A stretch of DNA of 64,000 nt from Rhodospirillales bacterium (GCA_021775095.1 JAJFII010000087.1:60835-124834), one strand, 5' to 3'; shown: positions 25,530 through 35,193, counted from the stretch's first letter. Notes: a model not told the origin generated them from the letters alone. Made by a program: numbers and translations.

Positions 25530-26744
25530 TTACATTTGTTTGCTCAATGTCGAGAGTTGTTGTTTCATTTGTCGCGCTGCCAACGCGTATCCGCCATTGC
25601 CGCCATCGATAAAGTGAATATGTTGACTGTCGGCAAGGCTGAACAGCAGACAGGTCATTAACGCGCTGTCTGCCTTGTGTAGCCCATAGGCAATCTGTTT
25701 GTTTTGATGCAAACGTTCCAGCATCGCCTCAATTTGCAAAAGTTCCGTCGCCGAACAATCCAATACCATCCGCAACGTGTCATCAAATCTTCGATAGTCG
25801 GAATTAGCTCTGAGTTCCTGACGATATTTCGGCGCATTGTAGTTACCGCCCTGTAAATTAAAGGTCTCGAGCAAAAGCTGAAGGAAACTTTGCCAATAGA
25901 GGTAGACGAGATGCCATACATAATGGCGGTCCCGGCAAGTTGCGATGGCTTCCGCTTTCAAGCCGCGGGGCGGCCATCGGAATTTCATATTTTCCTCCGT
26001 GACCGGTTGGTTGTTTTGAAAATTTGGCCCCAGAATTTTGACCAATTGCGCCATTACCAACTGGTAGGTGCGCGATTGCTCGTTGTTATCGGAAGCCAAC
26101 GATTTCACGAGAATGCTCAGCATCGTGCCGCGTTTTGCCAAAAGCGGCTCCCATCGGCAGGACAATCCTTCCAAATCTGGTGGTATGTTTGGAACCTCAT
26201 CATCAATTCTATATCCGTGCGTGCCGTCATCGTCTTTAATCATTTGATCCGCAAGCGCAAGCCCACCACCATCGAACATGGCAAGATAGTTGCCTTCACT
26301 TAACTTGAATTTGGCGACCTGCACATCGACGCCTAAGGCGCGAATTTCGGCAATTGGTACAGCGCCAACGCGGAGTTCCATGCCGAAACCGCGATGTGCC
26401 AAATTCCGGGTTTTCAAAAGGGCTTCACGTATGCGTGGCACGGTTTCTTGCGGAGCAATAAACGTTGCGCCATCGCCGCCAAAGGAAAAGGGAACTTCAT
26501 TCACACGGGTCACATTCATTACCGCCGATATTGTCGCGGCACCGATCATGTTAACATCCTTATAACGTCCCTCCGTAATGGCATTCGTCGAACCTTTGAT
26601 GTCGGTGACAATAATGCTCCAGCCGTCAGGTATGGAGGTATATTTGTCGGCATCAAAAACCGTCATGAAATCGTCGAAGCTGGGTAACGCGCCAAAGAAC
26701 GGTTCGGGCGATCTCACCGTATGGTTTTGTTCGGTCATGAGCAT
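25530..26744 (-). CDS. DUF3095 family protein (cyclase-like)
   Basis: A 404-aa DUF3095 protein. The N-terminal half contains WSIIVTDIKGSTNAI and later VPFSFGGDGATFIAP, which parallel the two metal-binding aspartate segments of class III nucleotide cyclases; the C-terminal half (QLVKILGPNF, KFRWPPRGL, LLETFNLQGGNYN) is specific to the family. Catalysis has not been shown to my knowledge, so cyclase activity is an inference. It lies 175 bp behind the methyltransferase gene on the same strand. A second ATG two codons in is an alternative start. Confidence 0.82.
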   Translation of the reverse strand: MLMTEQNHTVRSPEPFFGALPSFDDFMTVFDADKYTSIPDGWSIIVTDIKGSTNAITEGRYKDVNMIGAATISAVMNVTRVNEVPFSFGGDGATFIAPQETVPRIREALLKTRNLAHRGFGMELRVGAVPIAEIRALGVDVQVAKFKLSEGNYLAMFDGGGLALADQMIKDDDGTHGYRIDDEVPNIPPDLEGLSCRWEPLLAKRGTMLSILVKSLASDNNEQSRTYQLVMAQLVKILGPNFQNNQPVTEENMKFRWPPRGLKAEAIATCRDRHYVWHLVYLYWQSFLQLLLETFNLQGGNYNAPKYRQELRANSDYRRFDDTLRMVLDCSATELLQIEAMLERLHQNKQIAYGLHKADSALMTCLLFSLADSQHIHFIDGGNGGYALAARQMKQQLSTLSKQM

Positions 26745-27319
26745 GGGGATTTCTATTCATTCCAATAAACGTTTGTCAACGGCCTTAAATCACTCCTGAT
26801 TTACCGCATTTCACGATCGCCAGCGTCATCAATGGTTGCTTACAACCCGAATATAATAAACGCAACGACCCGGATTGGATCACAAAAAAAATGACAGAAA
26901 TAGGAAAGCTTTTTTCCTTCACAGTTAGAATTCGGATATCAGGGGAACACTTGTAACGGAGTTGAAATATTTAAATTATAACCAGGAATTTAGATCATAT
27001 TCTACATCGTCTGCCTGGTGAAACAATCGGTTCCGCAACAGGAATCCTAACGTTTTGAGCGCGTGCAAATTGTCGCTCCACCATCTGTTTGGGTACCGAT
27101 TGAGAAAAGAGTAGGTATCCTGTCATTGAAAATTCACGGAAAATTGCTCTTTTTCCGTTAAAAAGGATGCGGCTGAATATCGGTTTTCGAACTCTCGATC
27201 CGGGGTTTTTCGGTGATTGAGTATTTGTCACTTGCGCATTTCACCGCCATACTTTCCAGAAGTTATGGGAAGTTGGTTATGAATTCCGTGTCGCCGAATA
27301 CAGAGAAAGGCCTATTGGC
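26745..27319. other. 575-bp divergent intergenic region
   Basis: A 78-codon minus-strand frame at 26995-27231 (GTG start) has no recognisable family or ribosome site and is not called as a gene. The rest is AT-rich and should carry the promoters of the DUF3095 gene and the desaturase gene. Confidence 0.5.
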
Positions 27320-28507
27320 GTGAATTATCCTGCCCTTGCTGAAGTGCGTAAAAACCTGCGGGTCGACTGGTACCGTTGCCCCATCGATCCGGCAAAACTT
27401 CGCGCCTTTTCAAAACGAAGCGATGTCCAGGGCGGACTGCAGGTCGCCGGGCATCTTGGCTTGTTCACGAGCACCGGCGCTCTGGTTTATTATTTTTGGT
27501 TACAGGAAATCTGGTTAGGCTTCGCCCTGGCGCTGTTTGCCCATGGCAGTATCGCCAGCTTTTTTTCCGGCGTGGCACCGCATGAACTCGGCCATGGTAC
27601 GGTGTTCCGGACAAAAGCTTTAAATACAGTTTTTCTTTATGTATTTAGTTTTATCAGTTGGTGGGACCCCTTCGATTACGCCTGTAGTCACACCTATCAT
27701 CACCGCTATACCCAATACCCCAATGGGGACCGCGAGAACGTACTGCCCATGGAACCGTCGTTGAAATTTAGTTTAGTGGTACAATTGTTTACGATAAATT
27801 TGTTTACCCAGCCGGGGCGACGCTACGGCAAAGGTGGATTGTTTTCGGCCTTATTTGTCACCGCCAAGTCGGCCATCGGCGTAATGGGATCAACCGAAGC
27901 GCCAAGCCGGGAATGGTTGCAGGCTTTGCACAGGGATCAACCCGATTACGCGCTTAAATCCATGTGGTGGTCGCGGATACTTTTGTTTTTGCACGGTTCG
28001 CTGGCGGCGATTTCGGTGGGCACGGGCCTGTGGGTTGTTCCGCTAATCATTACCGTTCCCTCCTTCATTGCCAATTGGGGCGCCTATCTGGTCGGCCTGA
28101 CCCAACATTGTGGTTTGCGCGACCAGGTCGCCGATTTTCGCAAAAACACACGCTCCATCCGGCTTAACCCGTTTGTTGAATTTTTGTATTGGCGGATGAA
28201 TTGGCATATCGAACACCACATGTTTGCTGGCGTCCCCTGTTACAACTTGAAGCGGGTTCACGACGAAGTCGCTGACGACATGCCACGGCCGCGCACATTA
28301 TTTAGCGCCTGGCAGGAAATGCGCGCGACCTGGCGGCGCCAACACATTGAGCCGGATTATCAATTCGACACGCCGCTCCCCGCAGCAAGGAAAACGGTTC
28401 GGAAGCGGACGCCAAGTGATTTGGAAATTTCCATAGGTGAATTGGCCCCTGATCGCCTGAAATTAAATCAAGCCGGCGACCCGGATGACGAACCGCCGAC
28501 ACGATAG
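27320..28507 (+). CDS. Membrane fatty-acid desaturase family protein
   Basis: A 395-aa di-iron membrane enzyme. The three histidine clusters are HELGH (about residue 90), HTYHHRY (about 128) and WHIEHHMF (about 297), with an accessory TQHCG between the second and third. Hydrophobic segments lie between them. It would desaturate or hydroxylate an acyl chain or similar lipid. The charged tail after residue 345 is variable. GTG 27320 is preceded at suitable distance by GAGAAAGG. No redox partner gene is adjacent. Confidence 0.88.
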   Translation: MNYPALAEVRKNLRVDWYRCPIDPAKLRAFSKRSDVQGGLQVAGHLGLFTSTGALVYYFWLQEIWLGFALALFAHGSIASFFSGVAPHELGHGTVFRTKALNTVFLYVFSFISWWDPFDYACSHTYHHRYTQYPNGDRENVLPMEPSLKFSLVVQLFTINLFTQPGRRYGKGGLFSALFVTAKSAIGVMGSTEAPSREWLQALHRDQPDYALKSMWWSRILLFLHGSLAAISVGTGLWVVPLIITVPSFIANWGAYLVGLTQHCGLRDQVADFRKNTRSIRLNPFVEFLYWRMNWHIEHHMFAGVPCYNLKRVHDEVADDMPRPRTLFSAWQEMRATWRRQHIEPDYQFDTPLPAARKTVRKRTPSDLEISIGELAPDRLKLNQAGDPDDEPPTR

Positions 28508-28566
28508 TCGGGGCCGTCTATCACCCTAAAGAAAACCAGCCTGTTGATCTATTGTGTAAGGATACA

Positions 28567-29580
28567 CTAACCCCAGGTATCGGATAATCTGAAACCGGTT
28601 TGAAACGGATCCCCTGGATCGAGACCAATTTGAGAAATCCCGTAAATCCAAGCCCGACCGGAAATTTGAGATTTTGTTGCAGGACGCCCTGCAACATCGC
28701 CGTGCGCCAAAAATGCGACTTCGAATTCACCGCCAAGGATGGAGCGGGACCGCAGGATATCACCTGGCACCGCCTGGCCCCTGGCGAAGAGAGACGCCAA
28801 ATGTGCGCTGCTGCCGGTCCCACAGGGTGACCGGTCGACGCGACCCGGACGCAGGGTGGTGCATGTGCGGACAACACCATCGGAGTCCTTATCGCGAAAC
28901 ATCACGTAGGCCAGCCCGGAGATTTCCGGTGTTAAGGGATGACGGATGTTTTGTGATGCGTCAATTGTGTTTCTCAGTTCAACACCCGCCGCTGCCAGGG
29001 ATCGGGCATTATCGGGATTTATTTTCATGCCAATTTGGTCAACATCCACAAGCGCGTAAAACACACCGCCAAAACATAAATCATATCGGACAGTTCCCCA
29101 ATCCGGTGTTTCAATAACCGCATCCAGCGCTTCAACAAAAGCCATCGGCATATCCAATGTTACGCGTTCACACTGGCCACCCGGGCAATGTGCAATTGCC
29201 TTTACCAATCCGGCTGCCGTATCGAGTATCACCTCAGTCATTGGTTCGGTGAGCAAAATCATCCCCGTTTCAACCAATGCGGTTACGGCGCAAATGGCGT
29301 TGGATCCGGACATGGCGTGGGCCTGATCCGGTTGCAGGATGATCATTCCCGTATCAGCATCCGGATGGGTTGGCGGTGTTAACAGGACAACGGATCCCGC
29401 CGGTCCACTTCTGGGTTCGGAGGTCAGGAGTTGGCGAAGGCTGTCGTCAGTCGTGTTTAAGTGGTTCAATTTAGCCGCCATTGTCAAACCAGGTATATTG
29501 AGGACACCACCGGTAACCACCCGACCAATCTCTCCTTCGCAGTGCAGGTCAACCAATTGTAAGGTTCGAGACCAGCGCAT
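28567..29580 (-). CDS. Proline racemase family enzyme, Ser/Cys type
   Basis: A 337-aa proline-racemase fold. The second catalytic cysteine is present (C253 in DRSPCGTGSSAHLASL), but the first is Ser: AMSGSNAI (S91) instead of MCGH. Classic racemases and 4-hydroxyproline epimerases use two cysteines; trans-3-hydroxyproline dehydratases have Thr at the first site, and Ser/Cys members are known with epimerase or dehydratase activity. Epimerisation of trans-4-hydroxy-L-proline, or dehydration of 3-hydroxyproline, is therefore likely. It ends a four-gene operon with a D-amino-acid dehydrogenase and a DapA-type deaminase. Confidence 0.82.
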   Translation of the reverse strand: MRWSRTLQLVDLHCEGEIGRVVTGGVLNIPGLTMAAKLNHLNTTDDSLRQLLTSEPRSGPAGSVVLLTPPTHPDADTGMIILQPDQAHAMSGSNAICAVTALVETGMILLTEPMTEVILDTAAGLVKAIAHCPGGQCERVTLDMPMAFVEALDAVIETPDWGTVRYDLCFGGVFYALVDVDQIGMKINPDNARSLAAAGVELRNTIDASQNIRHPLTPEISGLAYVMFRDKDSDGVVRTCTTLRPGRVDRSPCGTGSSAHLASLFARGQAVPGDILRSRSILGGEFEVAFLAHGDVAGRPATKSQISGRAWIYGISQIGLDPGDPFQTGFRLSDTWG

Positions 29581-29621
29581 TTTGTTGTTCCTTTTATATA
29601 CCAGCCTCAGGCAACGATGCC

Positions 29622-30863
29622 CTAAAACCGCGATGCACGGTAGGCGGCCATATCCATATCCCCCGGATGTCCCGAGACCAGATCTGCAATAAGTTTACCG
29701 GTTGTCGCTGCAAGGGTAACGCCTAACTGTCCATGGCCGGTGGCGACAAATATATTTTCGAAATTCGGAAGCCGATCGATAATCGGCAGTGTATCGGGTG
29801 TCAGTGGGCGGCGACCCATCCGGCGGATGCCGTTGGTCGTTTGCAGTTTTGGCAATATGCGACGCGATTTTTTAACCAGTATGTCTGCGCGTCGCCAGTC
29901 GGGTTCGGCGTCAAGGTTGGCAAATTCAATGGTGCCACTAATGGCCAAACCACTTTCATAGGGGGTAATGCCGAACCCGCCTTTTGCATAGATGACACCA
30001 TGAGCCAGGGAGACGCCGGGATCGGCAAATAAGGTTTGATAACCGCAGACCCCTTCAATCCTTAATTTTGATCCCAGCGGTGCCGTCAGTTGTTTTGTCC
30101 AGGCACCGGCGCACAGGATCACAATATCGGCCTCTATTTTTTCGCCGCCGGCCAAAGAAATGCCCGTTGCCATGGAGCCCTCAAACAAGATGTGCGAGGC
30201 TTCAGCCATCGTAATGGAACCGCCACCGCTAACAAAGGCATCGGTCATTGCGGTGACGAACCGTTCGCTGTCAACAATCGATCGCCAATCGGAAAAAACC
30301 ACGGCTTTGGCAAAATCTTTGGCTATTTCTGGTTCCCTCTCGGCAGCCTGCAAACCGGAGATTTCGTCTACCTGGAACCCCAAAGCACGTCGCATTTCGT
30401 GGTCGGGGCGGGCCCGGTCAAAATCTTTTTCCGTCTCATAGAGTTCAATTACGGGGTTTGTCTGGATCAGATCAGATAAACCAAACTGTCCCAATAATTC
30501 GCGATAATCCACCATTGCCCTTGAGGTGAGCCGGGACAGGTCATGACTGATTTGAGAAATCCTCGATGGCCGGGTGTTTCCGGCAAACCGCAAAAACCAC
30601 GGAAGAAGACCCATTAGCGATGACTGCCGGATTGTCAGCGGACCGGACGGATCAAAAAGCCAACCGGGCGCTTTCCGCAATAGGCCTGGTTTCGATAGGG
30701 GGATAACCTCACTTGCCGCGATATATCCGCAACTCGCCTGTGCCGCGCCTTCGCCCGGCGGGTTGCGTTCGACGATCCTTACGGTGTAACCGGCGCGTTG
30801 GAGTTGCAAGGCACAACAAACACCAACAATACCGCCGCCGAGGACAACAATATTTTTCGGCAT
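29622..30863 (-). CDS. FAD-dependent D-amino-acid dehydrogenase (DadA-like)
   Basis: A 413-aa DAO-family flavoprotein: dinucleotide loop VVLGGGIVGVCCALQLQRAGY at the N-terminus, GEGAAQASCGYIAASEVIPLSKPG after it, and GHGQLGVTLAATTGKLIADL at the C-terminus. In this operon it probably oxidises cis-4-hydroxy-D-proline to 1-pyrroline-4-hydroxy-2-carboxylate, between the epimerase and the deaminase. It starts 4 bp after the stop of the DapA-type gene, so translation is probably coupled. Confidence 0.85.
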   Translation of the reverse strand: MPKNIVVLGGGIVGVCCALQLQRAGYTVRIVERNPPGEGAAQASCGYIAASEVIPLSKPGLLRKAPGWLFDPSGPLTIRQSSLMGLLPWFLRFAGNTRPSRISQISHDLSRLTSRAMVDYRELLGQFGLSDLIQTNPVIELYETEKDFDRARPDHEMRRALGFQVDEISGLQAAEREPEIAKDFAKAVVFSDWRSIVDSERFVTAMTDAFVSGGGSITMAEASHILFEGSMATGISLAGGEKIEADIVILCAGAWTKQLTAPLGSKLRIEGVCGYQTLFADPGVSLAHGVIYAKGGFGITPYESGLAISGTIEFANLDAEPDWRRADILVKKSRRILPKLQTTNGIRRMGRRPLTPDTLPIIDRLPNFENIFVATGHGQLGVTLAATTGKLIADLVSGHPGDMDMAAYRASRF

Positions 30864-30867
30864 TTAG

Positions 30868-31752
30868 TTAGGAAACCCAGTTAATGATCGGTTCCATTGC
30901 CTGGCGGAAATCCATTTTCTCATCCTCCGTTAAGGGCAACAGGGGTTGTCTTGCATGGCCGACCGGATACCCCAGAAGTTCGCATCCATATTTGACTTTT
31001 TGAACAAATTTGCCGGCTTCCAGGCTGTTCATGGCGCGGTAAATGATCGCCATTTTTTCGCGCGCCGCAGCAATGTTGCCGCTCCGGTAGGTTCGGTCCA
31101 GGTCACAGCAGGCAACACCCATGCAATTACCCGGGCCGCAAATCCAACTATCGGCACCCCAAAACATAAAGTCGAGGGCAATGTCGTCGGACCCACTTAC
31201 AAGATCAAGGCGACCGGGATAACGAATGTGGATGTCAACGGCACGTTGCAGGACGCCACTGGATTCTTTGATTCCAATGACCCGCGGGTGATCGGCCAAA
31301 GTGTCAAGTATATCGAAACCAATTTCGACGCCGACCTTGGATGGATAGTTATAGAGGACAAGATCCATATCAACGGCACCGAGCACCGTCTGGAAGTGTG
31401 CAAGCAGTTCATCGGCGGCGGGCATTGCATAATAAGGAGATGCCAGAAGAACCGTCCGGTACCCCAAGTCATAGGCGCGCTCGGAATGTTCGATCACCTC
31501 GCGCGTTGACCCGCCATTTGTTCCAGCAATCAAAATTTCGTCGTCCGTGGCGAAATCGGCGACAAATTTTAGAACTTCTGCCCGTTCATCGGCATTCATC
31601 GCGTTGTATTCGCCGGTCGAGCCGTTGGGTACCCATCCGGTAACTCCGGCGTCACGAAGATGTAGGAGCAGGGCTTCAAAAGCTTTGAAGTCGATTTCAC
31701 CGTTCGCGTCGAAGGGAGTGACGAGTGCGGGCATTACGCCTGTGAGTTTCAT
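30868..31752 (-). CDS. DapA-family aldolase/deaminase, probably 1-pyrroline-4-hydroxy-2-carboxylate deaminase
   Basis: A 294-aa DHDPS/NAL-family TIM barrel. The catalytic tyrosine (LVLYNYPSKVG) and Schiff-base lysine (VIGIKESSG) are both present, as is the NGSTGEYNAM substrate loop. In hydroxyproline catabolism the member of this family converts pyrroline-4-hydroxy-2-carboxylate to 2-oxoglutarate semialdehyde; the racemase and dehydrogenase neighbours make that role the best guess. It starts 11 bp after the sulfatase stop. The expected semialdehyde dehydrogenase is not in the window. Confidence 0.8.
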   Translation of the reverse strand: MKLTGVMPALVTPFDANGEIDFKAFEALLLHLRDAGVTGWVPNGSTGEYNAMNADERAEVLKFVADFATDDEILIAGTNGGSTREVIEHSERAYDLGYRTVLLASPYYAMPAADELLAHFQTVLGAVDMDLVLYNYPSKVGVEIGFDILDTLADHPRVIGIKESSGVLQRAVDIHIRYPGRLDLVSGSDDIALDFMFWGADSWICGPGNCMGVACCDLDRTYRSGNIAAAREKMAIIYRAMNSLEAGKFVQKVKYGCELLGYPVGHARQPLLPLTEDEKMDFRQAMEPIINWVS

Positions 31753-31763
31753 AAACAGTCTCC

Positions 31764-33314
31764 TTATGGTTTTGAATTGGGGTAGGGCAGGTAACCGCGG
31801 CGTTCGAGATCGGGAAATCTGTCACCGTGGCGGACATAATTGGTGTTCTGGATGAGTGGTCGCGGTGCAAAATCCCAGGACTCACGGCGGCCCTGATCCT
31901 GGGCCTCGTCGATAATCCGTCGCGCGGCGTGATCGGCGATGACGTCCTCGGTTAATTTGTCAAAATCCCAGTTATCCTGGACCAGGGAAAGCAGGTGGGC
32001 TTCGATGTCGGCGAAGGCCGGCTCTCCCGCCAGGTTTTTCAGCTCCGTCGGGTCGGCGACGAGATCAAATAACATGTTGGGATACGCCGGTGAGAAAATG
32101 AACTTCATGGCACCGTCACGCACCATGACCCGAGGCGCCGCTGTTCCACCGTCGATGTGCTCAACCAAAATCGGCGCTATTTCTTCGGTCCCGTTTAATG
32201 CCGCAACCAAGCTCCTGCCGTCAATTGGCGTTTGCAGGTCGGTTTGGCAAATTCCGGCAAATTCGAGAACCGTTGGAAACAGGTCAACCAAAGATACGGG
32301 AGCATTGACACGACCAGGTCCATACCCCGGGTGGCTAATTATCAGTGGAACATTGACTGCCGGTTCATAAAGCGTTTTTTTGAACCACATTCCCCGTTCG
32401 CCAATCATATCGCCATGGTCCGATGTAAATATAAGGACCGTATTGTTGCCGTATCCTGAATCCTGCAGGGCCGTATTTAATCGCCCGAATAATTCATCAA
32501 CATATGAAATCATGCCGTAATAACCGCGCCGTGCACGACGATAGGCCGGTTCTGAAATCTCCGTCTTGTCCATTCCGTAATGGGTATATAACGACTGTGA
32601 ATGACGGTCGCGTGCCGCCAAGGGAATAAAGGGGACCCGTGGCGCATCAATGGTGTCGTCCGTATATCGGTCCCAATATTCCTGGGTGATGACATAGGGG
32701 TCATGGGGGTGGGTTAACGAGACCGTCATCATAAACGGCCGCTTGTCGGTCGATCTTGCACGGACATAGAGCTCCCGAATGGCGTGGTGAACAACGTCGT
32801 CGTCGTAATCAATCTGCATCGACCGGGCTTTTGGTGCGGCATCCATTACCGTTTCGACGGACGATACGCCGGCTGAAAAACGCCGTTCGTCATCTTGGTC
32901 TAGGTCCTCATAGCTGACTGTCGGCGTCCAGGAAAAATCGCCCGGGTAGATTTCCGTTGTCAAACGCTCCTCGAAGCCATGAAGCTGGTCCGGGCCGACA
33001 AAATGCATTTTTCCAGAGATCGATGTGTAATATCCGGCGCGCCGTAAATAGTGGGCAAAGGTTGGTGTTGACGCCCGGAACTCAGCACCGTTGTCATAGG
33101 CACCAATGCGTGACGGTAACCGCCCCGACATCATTGAGAAACGTGAGGGGGCACAGAGCGGATAATTACAATAGGCATTTTCAAACACCACCCCCCGGTC
33201 CGCCAAAGCGTCGATGTTTGGCGTCTTGCAAACGCTGCCGCCATAGGCGTTGAGAACATGGGCCGTCAATTGATCTACCATGAAGATCAAAATGTTTGGA
33301 TTTTCTGAGGTCAT
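31764..33314 (-). CDS. Type I sulfatase (alkaline-phosphatase fold)
   Basis: A 516-aa sulfatase. The formylglycine motif is CAPSR within NYPLCAPSRFSMMSGRLPSRIG, and metal ligands are in ILIFMVDQLTAHVLNAYGG and FTSDHGDMIGERG. No signal peptide is seen from ATG 33314, so the enzyme is probably cytosolic; an upstream extension to TTG 33437 would run through the operator region and is rejected. It heads the operon with the three hydroxyproline-type genes, which is unusual and suggests that the imported compound is a sulfate ester. Confidence 0.88.
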   Translation of the reverse strand: MTSENPNILIFMVDQLTAHVLNAYGGSVCKTPNIDALADRGVVFENAYCNYPLCAPSRFSMMSGRLPSRIGAYDNGAEFRASTPTFAHYLRRAGYYTSISGKMHFVGPDQLHGFEERLTTEIYPGDFSWTPTVSYEDLDQDDERRFSAGVSSVETVMDAAPKARSMQIDYDDDVVHHAIRELYVRARSTDKRPFMMTVSLTHPHDPYVITQEYWDRYTDDTIDAPRVPFIPLAARDRHSQSLYTHYGMDKTEISEPAYRRARRGYYGMISYVDELFGRLNTALQDSGYGNNTVLIFTSDHGDMIGERGMWFKKTLYEPAVNVPLIISHPGYGPGRVNAPVSLVDLFPTVLEFAGICQTDLQTPIDGRSLVAALNGTEEIAPILVEHIDGGTAAPRVMVRDGAMKFIFSPAYPNMLFDLVADPTELKNLAGEPAFADIEAHLLSLVQDNWDFDKLTEDVIADHAARRIIDEAQDQGRRESWDFAPRPLIQNTNYVRHGDRFPDLERRGYLPYPNSKP

Positions 33315-33333
33315 TTTACTGGGCCTGTTTTTC

Positions 33334-33384
33334 TTGTCGACAATTTGTCGGCATAATGATATATAGTCGACACGTTGTCTACAA
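33334..33384. promoter_or_regulatory. Paired GntR-type operator boxes between divergent operons
   Basis: TTGTCGACAA at 33334-33343 (perfect palindrome) and TTGTCTACAA at 33375-33384, with a GTCGAC core at 33366. Both match TTGTCNACAA, a typical FCD-GntR site. The region lies between the sulfatase operon and the GntR operon and could control both. Confidence 0.7.
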
Positions 33385-33402
33385 AAAAAAGGATTCCCGC
33401 TG

Positions 33403-34188
33403 TTGGGCCAAACCAAAAAACGCCAGGATAATGACAAAAAGAGGGATGCGGCTGTAGCGCCGGACCCGGACCGCCGTTCGCGGGGCGGGCGGGCGGCAAC
33501 CGTATACGAAACCCTTCATCGGGAAATTTTAACTCTGGTTTTGGCCCCGGGCGCGCCATTGGACGAAACCCAACTGGCCAGTCGTTTTAAAATGTCCCGA
33601 TCGCCCATCCGCGAAGCGTTAAATCGGTTAGCCGCACAGAACCTCGTCGTTATGTTGACAAATCGCAGCACGCTGGTTGCGCCTTTGGATCTTTCTGCAT
33701 TTCCACGTTATGTGGAAGCCCTGGATCTTCTGCAACGCATTAATACCCGTTTGGCGGCGGAGCGCAGAACTGCGGAAGATGTGGTTACCATGCGAGCGCT
33801 GGCGTCAAAATTTGATGATAGCCTTGTTGATGAAATACAGCTGGAGATGTCCAGTACCAACAAAGCTTTTCACATGGCCATTGCCGACGCCGGTCGAAAC
33901 CCATATTTAGCTCGTCAATATGAAACCCTGCTGGACGAAGGTCGTCGCCTGCTGCACCTGCATTTCGACTATCTTGCACAATCCAATAAGGACTATATTC
34001 TGCAGGGTGAACATCATGAAATGGTTGACGCCATTGAGGCGCATGATCTTGACGAGGCAGATCGCCTTGCCCATGCCCACACACGTTTGTTCCACGACCG
34101 GTTCATGGAATTCCTGAGCGCCCAGAGTAAATCAAGATTCAGTTTGGACCCAGATCAGATTGGTAACGGATACCCATACAATGACTAA
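33403..34188 (+). CDS. GntR-family regulator (FCD type)
   Basis: A 261-aa regulator. The N-terminal winged helix covers about residues 30-95 (LAPGAPLDETQLASRFKMSRSPIREALNRLAAQNLV). The C-terminal FCD ligand domain has metal-ligand-like residues in NKAFHMAIADAG and HEDH-like HHEMVDAIEAHDLDEADRLAHAH. The start is TTG 33403 with AAGGA upstream; the region just ahead carries palindromic boxes. It probably senses an amino acid or catabolite and represses both flanking operons. Confidence 0.85.
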   Translation: MGQTKKRQDNDKKRDAAVAPDPDRRSRGGRAATVYETLHREILTLVLAPGAPLDETQLASRFKMSRSPIREALNRLAAQNLVVMLTNRSTLVAPLDLSAFPRYVEALDLLQRINTRLAAERRTAEDVVTMRALASKFDDSLVDEIQLEMSSTNKAFHMAIADAGRNPYLARQYETLLDEGRRLLHLHFDYLAQSNKDYILQGEHHEMVDAIEAHDLDEADRLAHAHTRLFHDRFMEFLSAQSKSRFSLDPDQIGNGYPYND

Positions 34189-35107
34189 AAAAATAAGTGC
34201 CCATCAAACCGCAAGTGATCCAAGAAATGAACAACTTCGGTTGTTTCTAAACGGCGACATCGTTTCCAGGAAAGATGCAAAAGTGTCAATTTATGATTCT
34301 GGATTTATGCTAGGCGATGGGGTCTGGGAAGGGTTACGTCTGTACAATGGAATTTGGGCGTTTCGTGACGAACATTTGGATCGGTTGTTAGAGGGTGCAC
34401 TCGCCCTCGATCTCGATATTGGCATGAGTAAAAAACAACTGGCCGAAGCGCTTGATCAAACGGCCCTGGCAAATGGCATGACGACCGATGCCCATGCCCG
34501 ATTGATGGTGACACGTGGTATCAAATCGGCACCGTTCCAGCATCCTGTGTTTTCCACATCTGGTCCAACCGTGGCAATTATTATGGAACATTCCCGTCCC
34601 GCGATCCCAAGACCATTGCGTTTGGCCAGTGTCGCGCAGCATCGGGGATTGCCCCTAACACAGGATGCAAAGCTCAATTCGCATTCCAAATTAAATTGCA
34701 TATTGGCATGCATTCAGGCCGCGAAAGCAGGCGCTGACGAAGCTTTGATGTTTGACCCCTTTGGTTTCGTAAACACGACAAATTCCTGCAACTTATTCAT
34801 CGTTCGAAAGGGTGCCGTTTGGACGTCGACGGGCGATTATTGCATGAACGGTATTACCCGGGGAAATGTGATTGCGTTGTGTCGAAAAAACAACATCCCT
34901 GTCTTCGAAAAAAATTACTCACTTATTGATACCTATTCAGCCGACGAAGTGTTCATGACCGGATCCTTCGGCGGGCTAACGTCCGTTGGCGAAGTCGATG
35001 GAAGGATCATCGGCGGCAACAAACGAGGTCCCATTACGGATCGTCTCTCAAATCTCTATCTGGAATTTGTAGAGGTTCACTGCGCGGAACATGCGGCACC
35101 GGGTTAA
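34181..35107 (+). CDS. Class IV aminotransferase (D-amino-acid/branched-chain type)
   Basis: A 308-aa PLP fold-type IV enzyme. Characteristic segments are VSIYDSGFMLGDGVWEGLRLYNG, KLNSHSKLNCILACIQAAKAGADEALM (with the PLP lysine) and VFMTGSFGGLTSVGEVDGR. The substrate could be a D-amino acid or branched-chain amino acid. ATG 34181 overlaps the end of the GntR gene by 8 bp, so the two are co-translated. Its place in an amino-acid uptake operon suggests a catabolic role. Confidence 0.83.
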   Translation: MTKKISAHQTASDPRNEQLRLFLNGDIVSRKDAKVSIYDSGFMLGDGVWEGLRLYNGIWAFRDEHLDRLLEGALALDLDIGMSKKQLAEALDQTALANGMTTDAHARLMVTRGIKSAPFQHPVFSTSGPTVAIIMEHSRPAIPRPLRLASVAQHRGLPLTQDAKLNSHSKLNCILACIQAAKAGADEALMFDPFGFVNTTNSCNLFIVRKGAVWTSTGDYCMNGITRGNVIALCRKNNIPVFEKNYSLIDTYSADEVFMTGSFGGLTSVGEVDGRIIGGNKRGPITDRLSNLYLEFVEVHCAEHAAPG

Positions 35108-35193
35108 GTGTTGACCCCAAGCCGCGTGATGTTACGTAACGCTACAGCAAAAACCAAACGTTGTAGTTTGTTTTAAACAGGAAGGAGTAAAAA

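Noticed and set aside
26995..27231. 78-codon minus-strand frame in the region before the desaturase
   Set aside because: No ribosome site, family or composition signal supports it; too weak to call.
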